Below are positions 26,723 through 39,133 of a DNA stretch of 64,000 bases, piece by piece (within the stretch, counting starts at the first letter, position 1; each line of letters starts with the position of its first letter). A program made the translations under genes and the position numbers. The notes under the pieces are model-generated. The model did no database searches. It was not told the origin of the DNA and worked only from the letters and a program-made list of their open reading frames with translations. Source of the DNA: Calliopsis andreniformis (taxonomy: Eukaryota > Arthropoda > Insecta > Hymenoptera > Andrenidae); contig NW_027480548.1 in the NCBI RefSeq assembly GCF_051401765.1, positions 186,001 to 250,000 of the forward strand. The letters run 5' to 3'.

Positions 26723-29700
26723 TCAAGATTGAGGATTGTGGATTGAAGATTGAGTATTGATGATTGAAGATTGAGGATTGAGGATTGAGGATTGAAGAAT
26801 GAGGACTGAGGATTTAGGATTGAGGATTGAGGATGAGGGCTGAGAGTTGAGGATTGAGGTTTAAGGACTGAGGACTGAGGATTGAGGATTGAGAATTGAG
26901 GATTGAGGATTCAGGTTTGAGTATTGAGGATTGAGGATTGAGCATTGAAAGTTGAGTATTGATGACTGAGGATTGAGGATTGAGGATTGAGGATTGAGGA
27001 TTGAGTATTGAGGATTGAGGATGAGGGCTGAGGTTTGAGGATTGAGGTTTAAGGACTGAGGACTGAGGATTGAGGTTTGAGGATTGAGGTTTAAGGACTG
27101 AGGACTGAGGATTGAGGATTGAGAATTGAGGACTGAGGATTGAGGTGTGAAGATTGAGGATTTGGTATTGAGGATTCAAGAATGAGGATTGAGGATTGAG
27201 GATTGAGGATTGAGGATCGAGGATTGAGGACTGAAGATTGAGGATTGGGTATTGAGGATTGAAGAATGAGGATTGAGGATTGAGGATTGAGGATTGAGGA
27301 TTGAAAGTTGAGTATTGAGGATTGAAGATTGAGGATTGAGGATTGAGGATTCAGGTTTGAGTATTGAGGATTGAGGATTGAGTATTGAAGGTTGAGTATT
27401 AATGACTGAGGATTGAGGATTGAGGATTGAGGATTGAGGATTGAGTATTGAGGATTGAGGATGAGGCCTGAGGTTTGAGGTTTGAGGTTTGAGTATTGAA
27501 TCCTGAGAATTCAGGATATTCTATTGAGTATTGAGAATTGAGGGTTGATGGTTGAGTATTGAGGATTGACGATTCAGGATTGAGGATTGAGTATTGAAGA
27601 TTGAGGATTGATGATTGAATATTGGGGACTGGGGATTGAGGATTGAAGATTGAGTATTAAGGATTGAGGATTGGGGTTGGGGATCTAGGATTGGAGATTG
27701 ATTATTGAGGATTGAAGATTGAGGGTTGAGGTTTGAGGATTGAGAATTGAGAATTGAGGATGAGGACTGAGGGTTGAGGATTGAGGTTTGAGGTAAGAGG
27801 ATTGAGGATTGAGGATTGAGGACTGAGGATTGACGATTGAGTATTGAAGATTGAGGATTGATGACTGAGGATTGAGGATTGAGGATTGACGATTGCGGAT
27901 TGAGTATTGAGGATAGAAGGTTGAGGATAGAGGGTTGAGTATTGAAGATTGAGGACTTAGTGTTGAGGGTTGAGTGATGGGAATTGATGTTTGTGGATTG
28001 AGATTTGAAGATTGAAGAATGGGGATTGAGTATTGAAAACTGTGAATTGAGGATATTCTATTGAGGATTGAGGATTGACAACTGATTGTTGAGGACTGAG
28101 GGCTAAAGATTGAGGATTCAGGATTGAGGATTCGGGATTGAGGTTTAAGGACTGAGGACTGAGGGTTGAGGATTGAGGATTGAGTATTGACGCTTGAGGA
28201 TTGGGGGTTGAGGATGGAGGATTGAAAAGAGTGGACTGAGTGTTGAGGATTGGGTGTTGAGAATTGATGTTTGAGGATTGAGATTTGATTATTGAATATT
28301 GTGCATTGAGTATTGAACCATGAGAATTCAGGATACTCTATTGAGTATTGAGAATTGAGGATTGATGGTTGAGTATTGAGGATTGGTGGCTGAGGGTTGT
28401 GTGTTGAATATTGAGGATTGAGGTTTGAGGATTGAGGATTGAAGATTGAGGATTGGGTATTGCGGATTGAACATTGAGGATTGAGGATTGAGGATTGAGG
28501 ATTGAGGATTGAGGATTGAAGATTGAGTATTGAGGATTGAAGATTGAGGATTGAGGACTGAGGATTAAGGATTGAGTATTGAGGATTGAGGATTGAGGAT
28601 TGAAGATTGAGTATTGAGGATTGAAGATTGAGGATTGTGCATTGAAGATTGAGTATTGAAGATTGAAGATTGAGGATTGAGGATTGAGGATTGAGAATTG
28701 ACGATGAGGGCTGAGGGTTGTGGATTGAGGTTTGAGGACTGAGGACTGAGGATTGAGGATTGAGAATTGAGGACTGTAGATTTAGGATTGAGGATTGAAG
28801 ATTGAGGATTGGGTATTGAGGATTGAACATTGAGGATTGAGGATTGAGGATCGAGGATTGAGGATTGAGGATTGAGGACGAGGACTGAGGGCTGAGTATT
28901 GATGTTTCAGGTCTGAGGATTGAGGATTGAGGATTGAGAATTAAGGATTGAGGATTGAGGATTGAGGATTGAGGATTGAGGATTGAGGATTGAGGATTGA
29001 GGATTGAAGATTGAGGATTGAGGATTGATGATTAAAGATTGAGTATTGAGGATTGAAGATTGAGGATTGATGATTGAGGATTGAGGACAGAGGATTGAGG
29101 ATTGAGGATTGAGGATTGAGGATTGAGTATTGAAGATTGAGAATTGATGATTGAGGATTGAGTATTGAGTATTGAAGACTGACGATTGAGGATTGTGGAT
29201 TGAAGACTGAGGATTGAACATTGAGGACTGAGTGTTAAGGGTTGAGTGATGAGAATTGATGCTTGTGGATAGAGGTTTGAGGATTGCAGATTGAGTATTG
29301 AGTATTGAAAGCTGTGAATTTAGGATATTCTATTGAGGATTCAGGATTGTCAACTGATTGTTGAGTACTGAGAGCTGAAGATTGGGGATTCAGGATTGAG
29401 GATTCAGAATTGAGGTTTGAGGACTGAGGTTTGAGGACTGAAGATTGATTATTGAGGATTGAAGATTGAGGATTGAGGATTGAGGATTGAGGATTGAGGA
29501 TTGAGGATGAGAGCTGTGCGTTGAGGATTGAGGTTTGAGGGCTGAGGACTGAGGAATGAGGATTGAGAATTGGGGATTGAGGATTGAGTATTGAAGATTG
29601 AGGATTGGGTATTGAGGATTGAAGGATGAGGCTTGAGGATTGAGGATTCAGGATTGAGGATTGAAGATTGAGTATTGAGGTTTGAAGACTGACGATTGAG

Positions 29701-29735
29701 GGTAGAGGATTGAGGATTGAGGATTGAGGATTGAT

Positions 29736-30567
29736 GATTGAGTATTGAGGACTGAAGATTGAGGTTTGAGGTTTGAGGATTGAGGATTGAGGATTGAGGA
29801 TTGAAGATTGAGGATTGGGGACTGAGTGTTGAGGGTTGAGTTATGAGAATTGATGTTTGTGGATAGATATTTGAAGATTGCAGATTGAGCATTGAGTATT
29901 GAAAACTGTGAATTGATGATATCCTATTGAGGATTGAGAATTGACAACTGATTGTTGAGGACTGAGGGCTGAAGATTGAGGATTCAGGATTGGGAATTCA
30001 GAATTGATGATTGAGGACTGAGGACTGAGGGTTGAAGATAGAGTATTGATGATTGAAGATTGAGGATTAAGGATTGAGGATTGGGGATTGAGGATCTAGG
30101 ACTGAAAATTGATTATTGAGGGTTGAAGATTGGGGATTGAGGATTGAGGATTGAGAATTGAGAAATGAGGATAAGGACTGAGGGTTGAGGGTTGAGGTTT
30201 GAGGAATGAGGATTGAGGATTGAGGATTGAAAATTGAGGATTGGGTACTGAGGATTGAACATTGAGGATTGAGGATTGAGGATCGAGGATTGAGGATTGA
30301 GGATTGAAGATTGAATATTGATGATTGTAGATTGAGGATTGAGGATTGAGTGTTGTGGATTGAGGACGAGGACTGAGGGATGAGTATTGATGTTTGAGGT
30401 CTGAGGATTGAGGATTGAGGATTGAGATTTGAGGATTGATGATTGAGGATTGAAGATTGAGGATTGGGTATTGAGGATTGAAGAATGAGGACTGAGGATT
30501 TAGGATTGAGGATTGAGGATTGAAGATTGAGTATTGAGGGCTGAAGATTGAGGATTGAGTACTGAGG
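29736..30567 (+). repeat. Linker with a diverged GATCTAGG tag
   Basis: Follows the end of superblock B similarity. It holds a module A copy near 29900 (with ATATCCTATTGAGG instead of ATATTCTATTGAGG), a diverged tag GGATCTAGGACTGAAAATTG near 30085, and a stretch resembling about 5100-5390. It is repeated at 58466-59297 by the long-range duplication. Confidence 0.6.
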
Positions 30568-33490
30568 ATTGAGGATTGAGGATTGAGGATTGAGGATTGA
30601 GGATTGAGGATTGATGATTGAAGGTTGAGGATTGAGGATTGATGATTAAAGATTGAGTATTGAGGATTGAAGATTGAGGATTGATGATTGAGGATTGAGG
30701 ATTGAGGATTGAGGATTGAGCATTGAGGATTGTGGATTGAGTATTGAAGATTGAGGATTGATGACTGAGGATTGAGGATTGAGGATTGAGGATTGAGTAT
30801 TGAGGACTGAGGATTGAAGATTGAGGATTGAGGATTCAGGATTAAAGATTGAGTATTGAGGACTGAAGGTTGAGGATTGAGGATTGAGGATTGAACATTG
30901 AGGACTGAGTGTTGAGGGTTGAGTGATGAGAATTGGTTTGTGGATAGAGATTTGAAGATTCCAGATTGAGTATTGTGTATAGAAAACTGTGAATTGAGGA
31001 TATTCTATTGAGGATTTAGGATTGTCACCTGATTGTTGAGGACTGAGGGCTGAAGATTGAGGATTCAGGATTGAGGAATCAGGTTTGAGGTTTGCGTACT
31101 GAGGATTGAGGATTGATGATTGAGGATTGAGGATTGAGGATTGAGGATCGAGGAATGAAGACTGAGGATTGGGTATTGCGGATTGAACATTGAGGATTGA
31201 GGATTGAGGATTGAGGATTGAGGACTGAAGATTGAATATTGATGATTGAAGATTGAGGATTGAGGAATGATGGTTGTGGATTGAGGACGAGGACTGGTGG
31301 TTGAGTATTGCTGTTTGAGGTCTGAGGATTGAGGATTGAGGATTGAGAATTGAGGATTGAGGATTGAGGATTGAGGATTGAAGATTGAGAATTGGGTGTT
31401 GAGGATTGAAGAATGAGGATTGAGGATTGAGGATTGAGGATTGAGGATTGAAGACTGAGTATTGAGGATTGAGTATTGAGTATTGAAGGTCTAGGGTTGA
31501 CGATTGAGGATTGAGGATTGAGGATTGAGGATTGAGGATTGAGGATTGAAGATTGAGGATTGGGTATTGCGGAATGAACATTGAGGATTGAGGATTGAGG
31601 ATTGAGGATTGAGGATTGAGGATTGAGGATTGATGATTGAAGGTTGAGGATTGAGGATTGATGATTAAAGATTGAGTATTGAGGATTGAAGATTGAGGAT
31701 TGATGATTGAGGATTGAGGATTGAGGATTGAGGATTGAGCATTGAGGATTGTGGATTGAGTATTGAAGATTGAGGATTGATGACTGAGGATTGAGGATTG
31801 AGGATTGAGGATTGAGTATTGAGGACTGAGGATTGAAGATTGAGGATTGAGGATTCAGGATTAAAGATTGAGTATTGAGGACTGAAGGTTGAGGATTGAG
31901 GATTGAGGATTGAACATTGAGGACTGAGTGTTGAGGGTTGAGTGATGAGAATTGGTTTGTGGATAGAGATTTGAAGATTCCAGATTGAGTATTGTGTATA
32001 GAAAACTGTGAATTGAGGATATTCTATTGAGGATTTAGGATTGTCACCTGATTGTTGAGGACTGAGGGCTGAAGATTGAGGATTCAGGATTGAGGAATCA
32101 GGTTTGAGGTTTGCGTACTGAGGATTGAGGATTGATGATTGAGGATTGAGGATTGAGGATTGAGGATCGAGGAATGAAGACTGAGGATTGGGTATTGCGG
32201 ATTGAACATTGAGGATTGAGGATTGAGGATTGAGGATTGAGGACTGAAGATTGAATATTGATGATTGAAGATTGAGGATTGAGGAATGATGGTTGTGGAC
32301 TGAGGACGAGGACTGGTGGTTGAGTATTGCTGTTTGAGGTCTGAGGATTGAGGATTGAGGATTGAGAATTGAGGATTGAGGATTGAGGATTGAGGATTGA
32401 AGATTGAGAATTGGGTGTTGAGGATTGAAGAATGAGGATTGAGGATTGAGGATTGAGGATTGAGGATTGAAGACTGAGTATTGAGGATTGAGTATTGAGT
32501 ATTGAAGGTCTAGGGTTGACGATTGAGGATTGAGGATTGAGAATTGAGGATTGAGGATTGAGGATTGAAGATTGAGGATTGGGTATTGCGGAATGAACAT
32601 TGAGGATTGAGGATTGAGGATTGAGGATTGAGGATTGAGGATTGAGGATTGATGATTGAAGGTTGAGGATTGAGGATTGATGATTAAAGATTGAGTATTG
32701 AGGATTGAAGATTGAGGATTGATGATTGAGGATTGAGGATTGAGGATTGAGGATTGAGCATTGAGGATTGTGGATTGAGTATTGAAGATTGAGGATTGAT
32801 GACTGAGGATTGAGGATTGAGGATTGAGGATTGAGTATTGAGGACTGAGGATTGAAGATTGAGGATTGAGGATTCAGGATTAAAGATTGAGTATTGAGGA
32901 CTGAAGGTTGAGGATTGAGGATTGAGGATTGAACATTGAGGACTGAGTGTTGAGGGTTGAGTGATGAGAATTGGTTTGTGGATAGAGATTTGAAGATTCC
33001 AGATTGAGTATTGTGTATAGAAAACTGTGAATTGAGGATATTCTATTGAGGATTTAGGATTGTCACCTGATTGTTGAGGACTGAGGGCTGAAGATTGAGG
33101 ATTCAGGATTGAGGAATCAGGTTTGAGGTTTGCGTACTGAGGATTGAGGATTGATGATTGAGGATTGAGGATTGAGGATTGAGGATCGAGGAATGAAGAC
33201 TGAGGATTGGGTATTGCGGATTGAACATTGAGGATTGAGGATTGAGGATTGAGGATTGAGGACTGAAGATTGAATATTAATGATTGAAGATTGAGGATTG
33301 AGGAATGATGGTTGTGGATTGAGGACGAGGACTGGTGGTTGAGTATTGCTGTTTGAGGTCTGAGGATTGAGGATTGAGGATTGAGAATTGAGGATTGAGG
33401 ATTGAGGATTGAGGATTGAAGATTGAGGATTGGGTGTTGAGGATTGAAGAATGAGGATTGAGGATTGAGGATTGAGGATTGAGGATTGAG
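30568..33490 (+). repeat. 1,019-bp tandem repeat, three copies (last one partial)
   Basis: Copies run about 30568-31586, 31587-32605 and 32606-33490. Each has a module A copy (near 30985, 32005 and 33025) with a diagnostic 2-bp loss, GAGAATTGGTTTGTGG instead of GAGAATTGATGTTTGTGG. Copies differ by very few bases: GTGGACTGAGG only in copy 2 near 32296, and GAATATTAATG only in copy 3 near 33275. This is the most homogeneous tandem block in the window. Confidence 0.9.
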
Positions 33491-35648
33491 GATTGAAGAT
33501 TGAGGATTGGGTATTGCGGAATGAACATTGCGGATTGAGGATTGGGGATTTAGGATTGAGGATTGAGGACTGAAGATTAAATATTGATGATTGAAGATTG
33601 AGGATTGAGGATTGATGGTTGTGGATTGAGGACGAGGACTGAGGGTTCAGTATTGCTGTTTGAAGTCTGAGGATTGAGGGTTGAGGATTGAGAATTGAGG
33701 AATGAGGATTGAGGATTGAAGATTGAGGATTGGGTATTGAGGATTGAAGAATGAGGATTGAGGATTGAGGGTTGAGGATTGAGGATTGAGTATTGAAGGT
33801 TCAGTATTGAGGATTGAAGATTGAGAATTGAGGATTGAGAATTGAACATTGTGGACTGAGTGTTGAGGGTTGAGTGATGAGTATTGATGTTTGTGGATAG
33901 AGATTTGAAGATTGCAGATTGAGTATTGAGTATTGAAAACTGTGAATTGAGTATCTTCTATTGAGGATTGGGGATTGACAACTGATTGTTGAGGACTTAG
34001 GGCTGAAGATTGAGGGTTCCAGATTGAGGATTCAGAATTGAAATTTGAGGACTGAGCATTGAGGTTTGAAGATTGAGTATTGAGGATTGAAGATTGAGAA
34101 TTGAGGATTGAGGATTGAGGATTGAGGATGAGAACTGAGGGTTGAGGATAGAGGTTTGAGGACTGAGGACTGACGATTGAGGATTGAGAATTGAGGATTG
34201 AGGATTGAGGGTTGAAGATTGAGGATTGGGTATTGAGGATTGAAGAATGAGGATTGAGGATTGAGGATTGAGGATTGAGGATTGGGTATTGCTCAATGAA
34301 CATTGAGGATTGAGGATTGAGGATTTAGGATTGAGGATTGAGGACTGAAGATTAAATATTGATGATTGAAGATTGAGGATTGAGGATTGATGGTTGTGGA
34401 TTGAGGACGAGGACTGAGGGTTCAGTATTGCTGTTTGAAGTCTGCGGATTGAGGGTTGAGGATTGAGAATTGAGGAATGAGGATTGAGGATTGAAGATTG
34501 AGGATTGGGTATTGAGGATTGAAGAATGAGGATTCAGGATTGAGGTTTCAGGACTGAGGATTGAGGGTTGAGGATTGGGGATTGAGGATTGAGGATTGAG
34601 GATTGAAGATTGAGGATTGGGTATTGAGGATTGAACATTGAGGATTGAGGATTGAGTATTGAAGATTGAGGATCGAGGACTGAGTGTTGTGGATTGAGGA
34701 CGATGACTGAGGGTTGAGTATTGATGTTTGAGGTCTGAGGATTGAGGATTGAGGATTGAGAATTGAGGATTGAGGATTGAGGATTGAAGATTCAGGATTG
34801 GGTGTTGAGGACTGAAGAATGAGGATTGAGGATTGAGGATTGAGGGTTGAGGGTTGAAGATTGAGTATTGAGGATTGAAGATTGAGGATTGAGGATTGAT
34901 GATTGAGGATTGAGGATTGAGGATTGAAGATTGAGGATTGGGTATTGCTCAATAAACATTGAGGATTGAGGATTGAGGATTTAGGATTGAGGATTGAGGA
35001 CTGAAGATTAAATATCGATGATTGAAGACTGAGGATTGAGGATTGATGGTTGTGGATTGAGGACGAGGACTGAGGGTTCAGTATTGCTGTTTGAAGACTG
35101 AGGATTGAGTTTTGAGGGTTGAGAATTGAGGATTGAGGATTGAGGATTGAAGATTGAGGATTGGGTATTGAGGATTGAAGAATGAGGATTGAGGATTGAC
35201 GGTTGAGGATTGAGGATTGAAGACTGAGTGTTGAGGGTTGAGTGATGAGGATTGATGTTTGTGGATAGAGATTTGAAGATTGCAGATTGAGTATTGAGTA
35301 TTGAAAACTGTGAATTGATGATATTCTATTGAGGATTGAGGATTGACAACTGATTGTTGAGGACTGAGGTCTGAAGATTGAGGATTCAGGATTGAGGATT
35401 CAGGTTTGATGTTTGAGGACTGAGGATTGAGGATTGAGGATTGAGGATTGGGGATTGAGGATTGAGGGTTGGGGATTGAAGATTGAGGATTGGGTATTGC
35501 GGATTGAACATTGGGGATTGAGGATTGAGTATTGGGGATTGAGGATTGACGATTGAGGATTGAGTATTGTGGATTGAGAATTGAGGGTTGATTATTGAAG
35601 ATTGAGTATTGAGGATTGAAGATTGAGGATTGAGGATTGAGGATTGAG
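33491..35648 (+). repeat. Mosaic source blocks M1
   Basis: About 33523-33880 resembles 36120-36480. About 33880-34280 matches 39006-39406 (offset 5,126). About 34535-35648 matches 40633-41746 (offset 6,098). About 35021-35648 also matches 37141-37768 (offset 2,120). Module A copies lie near 33945 and 35305. Variants such as GGGTATTGCTCAATGAACATTG near 34287 mark lineage. Confidence 0.7.
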
Positions 35649-36608
35649 GATTGAGGATGAGGGCTGAGGGTTGAGGATTGAGGTTTGAGGACTGAGGACT
35701 GAGGATTGACGATTGAGAATTGAGGATTGAGGATTGAGGATTGAAGATTGAGGATTGGGTATTGAGGATTGTAGGATGAGGTTTGAAGATTGAGTACTGA
35801 GAATTGAAGATTAAGATTCAGGATTGAGGTTTCAGGAGAGAGGACTGAGGATTGGGGATTGGGGATTGAGGATTGAGGATTGAAGATTGAGGATTGGGTA
35901 TTGAGGATTGAACATTGAGGATTGAGGATTGAGGATTGAGGATTGAGGATTGAAGATTGAGGATTGGGTGTTGAGGATTGAAGAATGAGGATTGAGGATT
36001 GAGGATTGAGGGTTGAGTGTTGAAGATTGAGTATTGAGGATTGAAGATTGAGGATTGAGGATTGATGATTGAGGATTGAGGATTGAGGATTGAAGATTGA
36101 GGATTGGGTATTGCGGAATGAACATTGAGGATTGAGGATTGGGGATTTAGGATTGAGGATTGAGGACTGAAGATTAAATATTGATGATTGAAGATTGAGG
36201 ATTGAGGATTGATGGTTGTGGATTGAGGACGAGGACTGAGGGTTCAGTATTGCTGTTTGAAGTCTGAGGATTGAGGGTTGAGGATTGAGAATTGAGGAAT
36301 GAGGATTGAGGATTGAAGATTGAGGATTGGGTATTGAGGATTGAAGAATGAGGATTGAGGATTGAGGGTTGAGGATTGAGGATTGAGGATTGAAGGTTCA
36401 GTATTGAGGATTGAAGATTGAGAATTGAGGATTGAGAATTGAACATTGAGGACTGAGTGTTGAGGGTTGAGTGATGAGTAAGTATTGATGTTTGTGGATA
36501 GAGATTTGAAGATTGCAGATTGAGTATTGAGTATTGAAAACTGTGAATTGAGTATCTTCTATTGAGGATTGGGGATTGACAACTGATTGTTGAGGACTGA
36601 GGGCTGAA
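35630..36608 (+). repeat. 980-bp block, first copy (offset 2,525)
   Basis: Matches 38155-39133 apart from single substitutions and one 4-base difference class. It contains GATTAAGATTCAGG near 35812, GGTTTCAGGAGAGAGGACTG near 35829, and a module A copy near 36540 whose start carries a 4-bp insertion (GATGAGTAAGTATTGATG). Confidence 0.75.
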
Positions 36609-37141
36609 GCTTGAGGATTCAGGATTGAGGATTCAGGATTGAGGTTTGAGGAGAGATGACTGAGGATTGAGGATTGACGATTGAGAATTGAGGATTGAGG
36701 ATTGAGGATTGAAGATTGAGGATTGGCTGTTGAGGATTGAACATCGAGGACTGAGGATTGAGGATTGAGGATTGAGGATTGAGGATTGAATGTTGAATAT
36801 TGATGAATGAAGATTGAGGATTGAGGATTGAGGGTTGTGGATTGAGAACGAGGACTGAGGGTTGAGTGTTGATGCCTGAGGTCTGAGGACTGAGGATTGA
36901 GGATTGCGAACTGAGGATTGAGGATTGGGGATTGAAGATTGAGGATTGGGTATTGAGCATTGAAGAATGAGGATTGAAGAATGAGGATTGGGGATTGAGT
37001 ACTGAGGATTGAGGATTGAATATTGAGTATTGAGGATTGAATATTGAGGATTGAGGATTGAGGATTGAGGATTGAGGATTGAAGATTGAGTATTGAGGAT
37101 TGAAGATTGAGGATTGAGGAGTGAGGATTGAGGATTGAGGA
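36600..37141 (+). repeat. 540-bp block, first copy (offset 3,112)
   Basis: Matches 39712-40253. Both begin in GGGCTGAAGCTTGAGGATTC and include GGAGAGATGACTGAGG, GGATTGGCTGTTGAGG and GTTGATGCCTGAGGTCTG. Related sequence recurs near 53040-53450, 46020-46200 and 50640-50830. Confidence 0.75.
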
Positions 37142-37893
37142 TTGAAGACTGAGGATTGAGGATTGATGGTTGTGGATTGAGGACGAGGACTGAGGGTTCA
37201 GTATTGCTGTTTGAAGACTGAGGATTGAGTTTTGAGGGTTGAGAATTGAGGATTGAGGATTGAGGATTGAAGATTGAGGATTGGGTATTGAGGATTGAAG
37301 AATGAGGATTGAGGATTGACGGTTGAGGATTGAGGATTGAAGACTGAGTGTTGAGGGTTGAGTGATGAGGATTGATGTTTGTGGATAGAGATTTGAAGAT
37401 TGCAGATTGAGTATTGAGTATTGAAAACTGTGAACTGATGATATTCTATTGAGGATTGAGGATTGACAACTGATTGTTGAGGACTGAGGTCTGAAGATTG
37501 AGGATTCAGCATTGAGGATTCAGGTTTGATGTTTGAGGACTGAGGATTGAGGATTGAGGATTGAGGATTGGGGATTGAGGATTGAGGGTTGAGGATTGAA
37601 GATTGAGGATTGGGTATTGCGGATTGAACATTGGGGATTGAGGATTGAGTATTGGGGATTGAGGATTGACGATTGAGGATTGAGTATTGTGGATTGAGAA
37701 TTGAGGGTTGATTATTGAAGATTGAGTATTGAGGATTGAAGATTGAGGATTGAGGATTGAGGATTGAAGATTGAGGATTGGGTATTGAGGATTGTAGGAT
37801 GAGGTTTGAAGATTGAGTACTGAGGATTGAAGATTAAGATTCAGGATTGAGGTTTCAGGAGAGAGGACTGAGGATTGGGGATTGAGGATTGAG
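37141..37893 (+). repeat. 750-bp block, copy of 35021 and 41119 regions
   Basis: Matches 41119-41871 (offset 3,978) throughout and 35021-35648 (offset 2,120) in its first part. It carries a module A copy near 37430. The block ends where a GAGCATTGAAGATTG series shared with about 39480 begins, so its right edge is a recombination junction. Confidence 0.75.
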
Positions 37894-38154
37894 CATTGAA
37901 GATTGAGTATTGAGGATTGAAGGTTGAGGATTGTGGATTGAGGATTGAGGATTGAGGATTGAATATTGAGGATTGGGGACTGAGTGTTGAGGGTTGAATG
38001 ATGAGAATTGATGTTTGTGGATAGAGGTTTGAAGATTGCAGATTGAGTATTGAGTATTGAAAACTGTGAATTGATAATATTCTATTGAAGATTGAGGGTT
38101 GACAACTGATTGTTGAGGACTGAGGACTGAAGCTTGAGGATTCAGGATTGAGGA

Positions 38155-39133
38155 TTGAGGATTGAGGATTGAGGATTGAGGATGAGGGCTGAGGGTTGAG
38201 GATTGAGGTTTGAGGACTGAGGACTGAGGATTGACGATTGAGAATTGAGGATTGAGGATTGAGGATTGAAGATTGAGGATTGGGTATTGAGGATTGTAGG
38301 ATGAGGTTTGAAGATTGAGTACTGAGAATTGAAGATTAAGATTCAGGATTGAGGTTTCAGGAGAGAGGACTGAGGATTGGGGATTGAGGATTGAGGATTG
38401 AGGATTGAAGATTGAGGATTGTGTATTGAGGATTGAACATTGAGGATTGAGGATTGCGGATTGAGGATTGAGGATTGAAGATTGAGGATTGGGTGTTGAG
38501 GATTGAAGAATGAGGATTGAGGATTGAGGATTGAGGGTTGAGTGTTGAAGATTGAGTATTGAGGATTGAAGATTGAGGATTGAGGATTGATGATTGAGGA
38601 TTGAGGATTGAGGATTGAAGATTGAGGATTGGGTATTGCGGAATGAACATTGAGGATTGAGGATTGGGGATTTAGGATTGAGGATTGAGGACTGAAGATT
38701 AAATATTGATGATTGAAGATTGAGGATTGAGGATTGATGGTTGTGGATTGAGGACGAGGACTGAGGGTTCAGTATTGCTGTTTGAAGTCTGAGGATTGAG
38801 GGTTGAGGATTGAGAATTGAGGAATGAGGATTGAGGATTGAAGATTGAGGATTGGGTATTGAGGATTGAAGAATGAGGATTGAGGATTGAGGGTTGAGGA
38901 TTGAGGATTGAGGATTGAAGGTTCAGTATTGAGGATTGAAGATTGAGAATTGAGGATTGAGAATTGAACATTGAGGACTGAGTGTTGAGGGTTGAGTGAT
39001 GAGTAAGTATTGATGTTTGTGGATAGAGATTTGAAGATTGCAGATTGAGTATTGAGTATTGAAAACTGTGAATTGAGTATCTTCTATTGAGGATTGGGGA
39101 TTGACAACTGATTGTTGAGGACTTAGGGCTGAA
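38155..39133 (+). repeat. 980-bp block, second copy
   Basis: Second copy of 35630-36608, offset 2,525, including the 4-bp insertion in module A near 39000. Its right edge switches at GGGCTGAAG to a block shared with 34000 (offset 5,126), whereas the first copy switches to the GAAGCTTGAGG block. The same module was used as the crossover point in both cases. Confidence 0.75.

Larger units (their letters stand above)
15249..29735 (+). repeat. Superblock B (second, internally expanded copy)
   Basis: This is the partner of the block at 798-12083. It is about 3 kb longer because of internal tandem duplications of 2,533 bp (from about 15691), 761 bp (from about 21350) and 1,908 bp (from about 22907). 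It lacks 273 bp matching about 3915-4187 and 1,232 bp matching about 10276-11508, and it has single copy where the partner has a 510-bp tandem duplication. Between these events the two copies differ only by scattered substitutions. Confidence 0.8.
28858..35270 (+). repeat. Long-range duplication, first copy (offset 28,730 bp)
   Basis: At least 6.4 kb from about 28858 recurs from 57588 to the window end. In the parts compared, including every long reverse-strand reading frame of the block, I saw no difference. Its left edge lies inside the right part of superblock B, so this copying event is younger than the A/B duplication. Confidence 0.88.
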
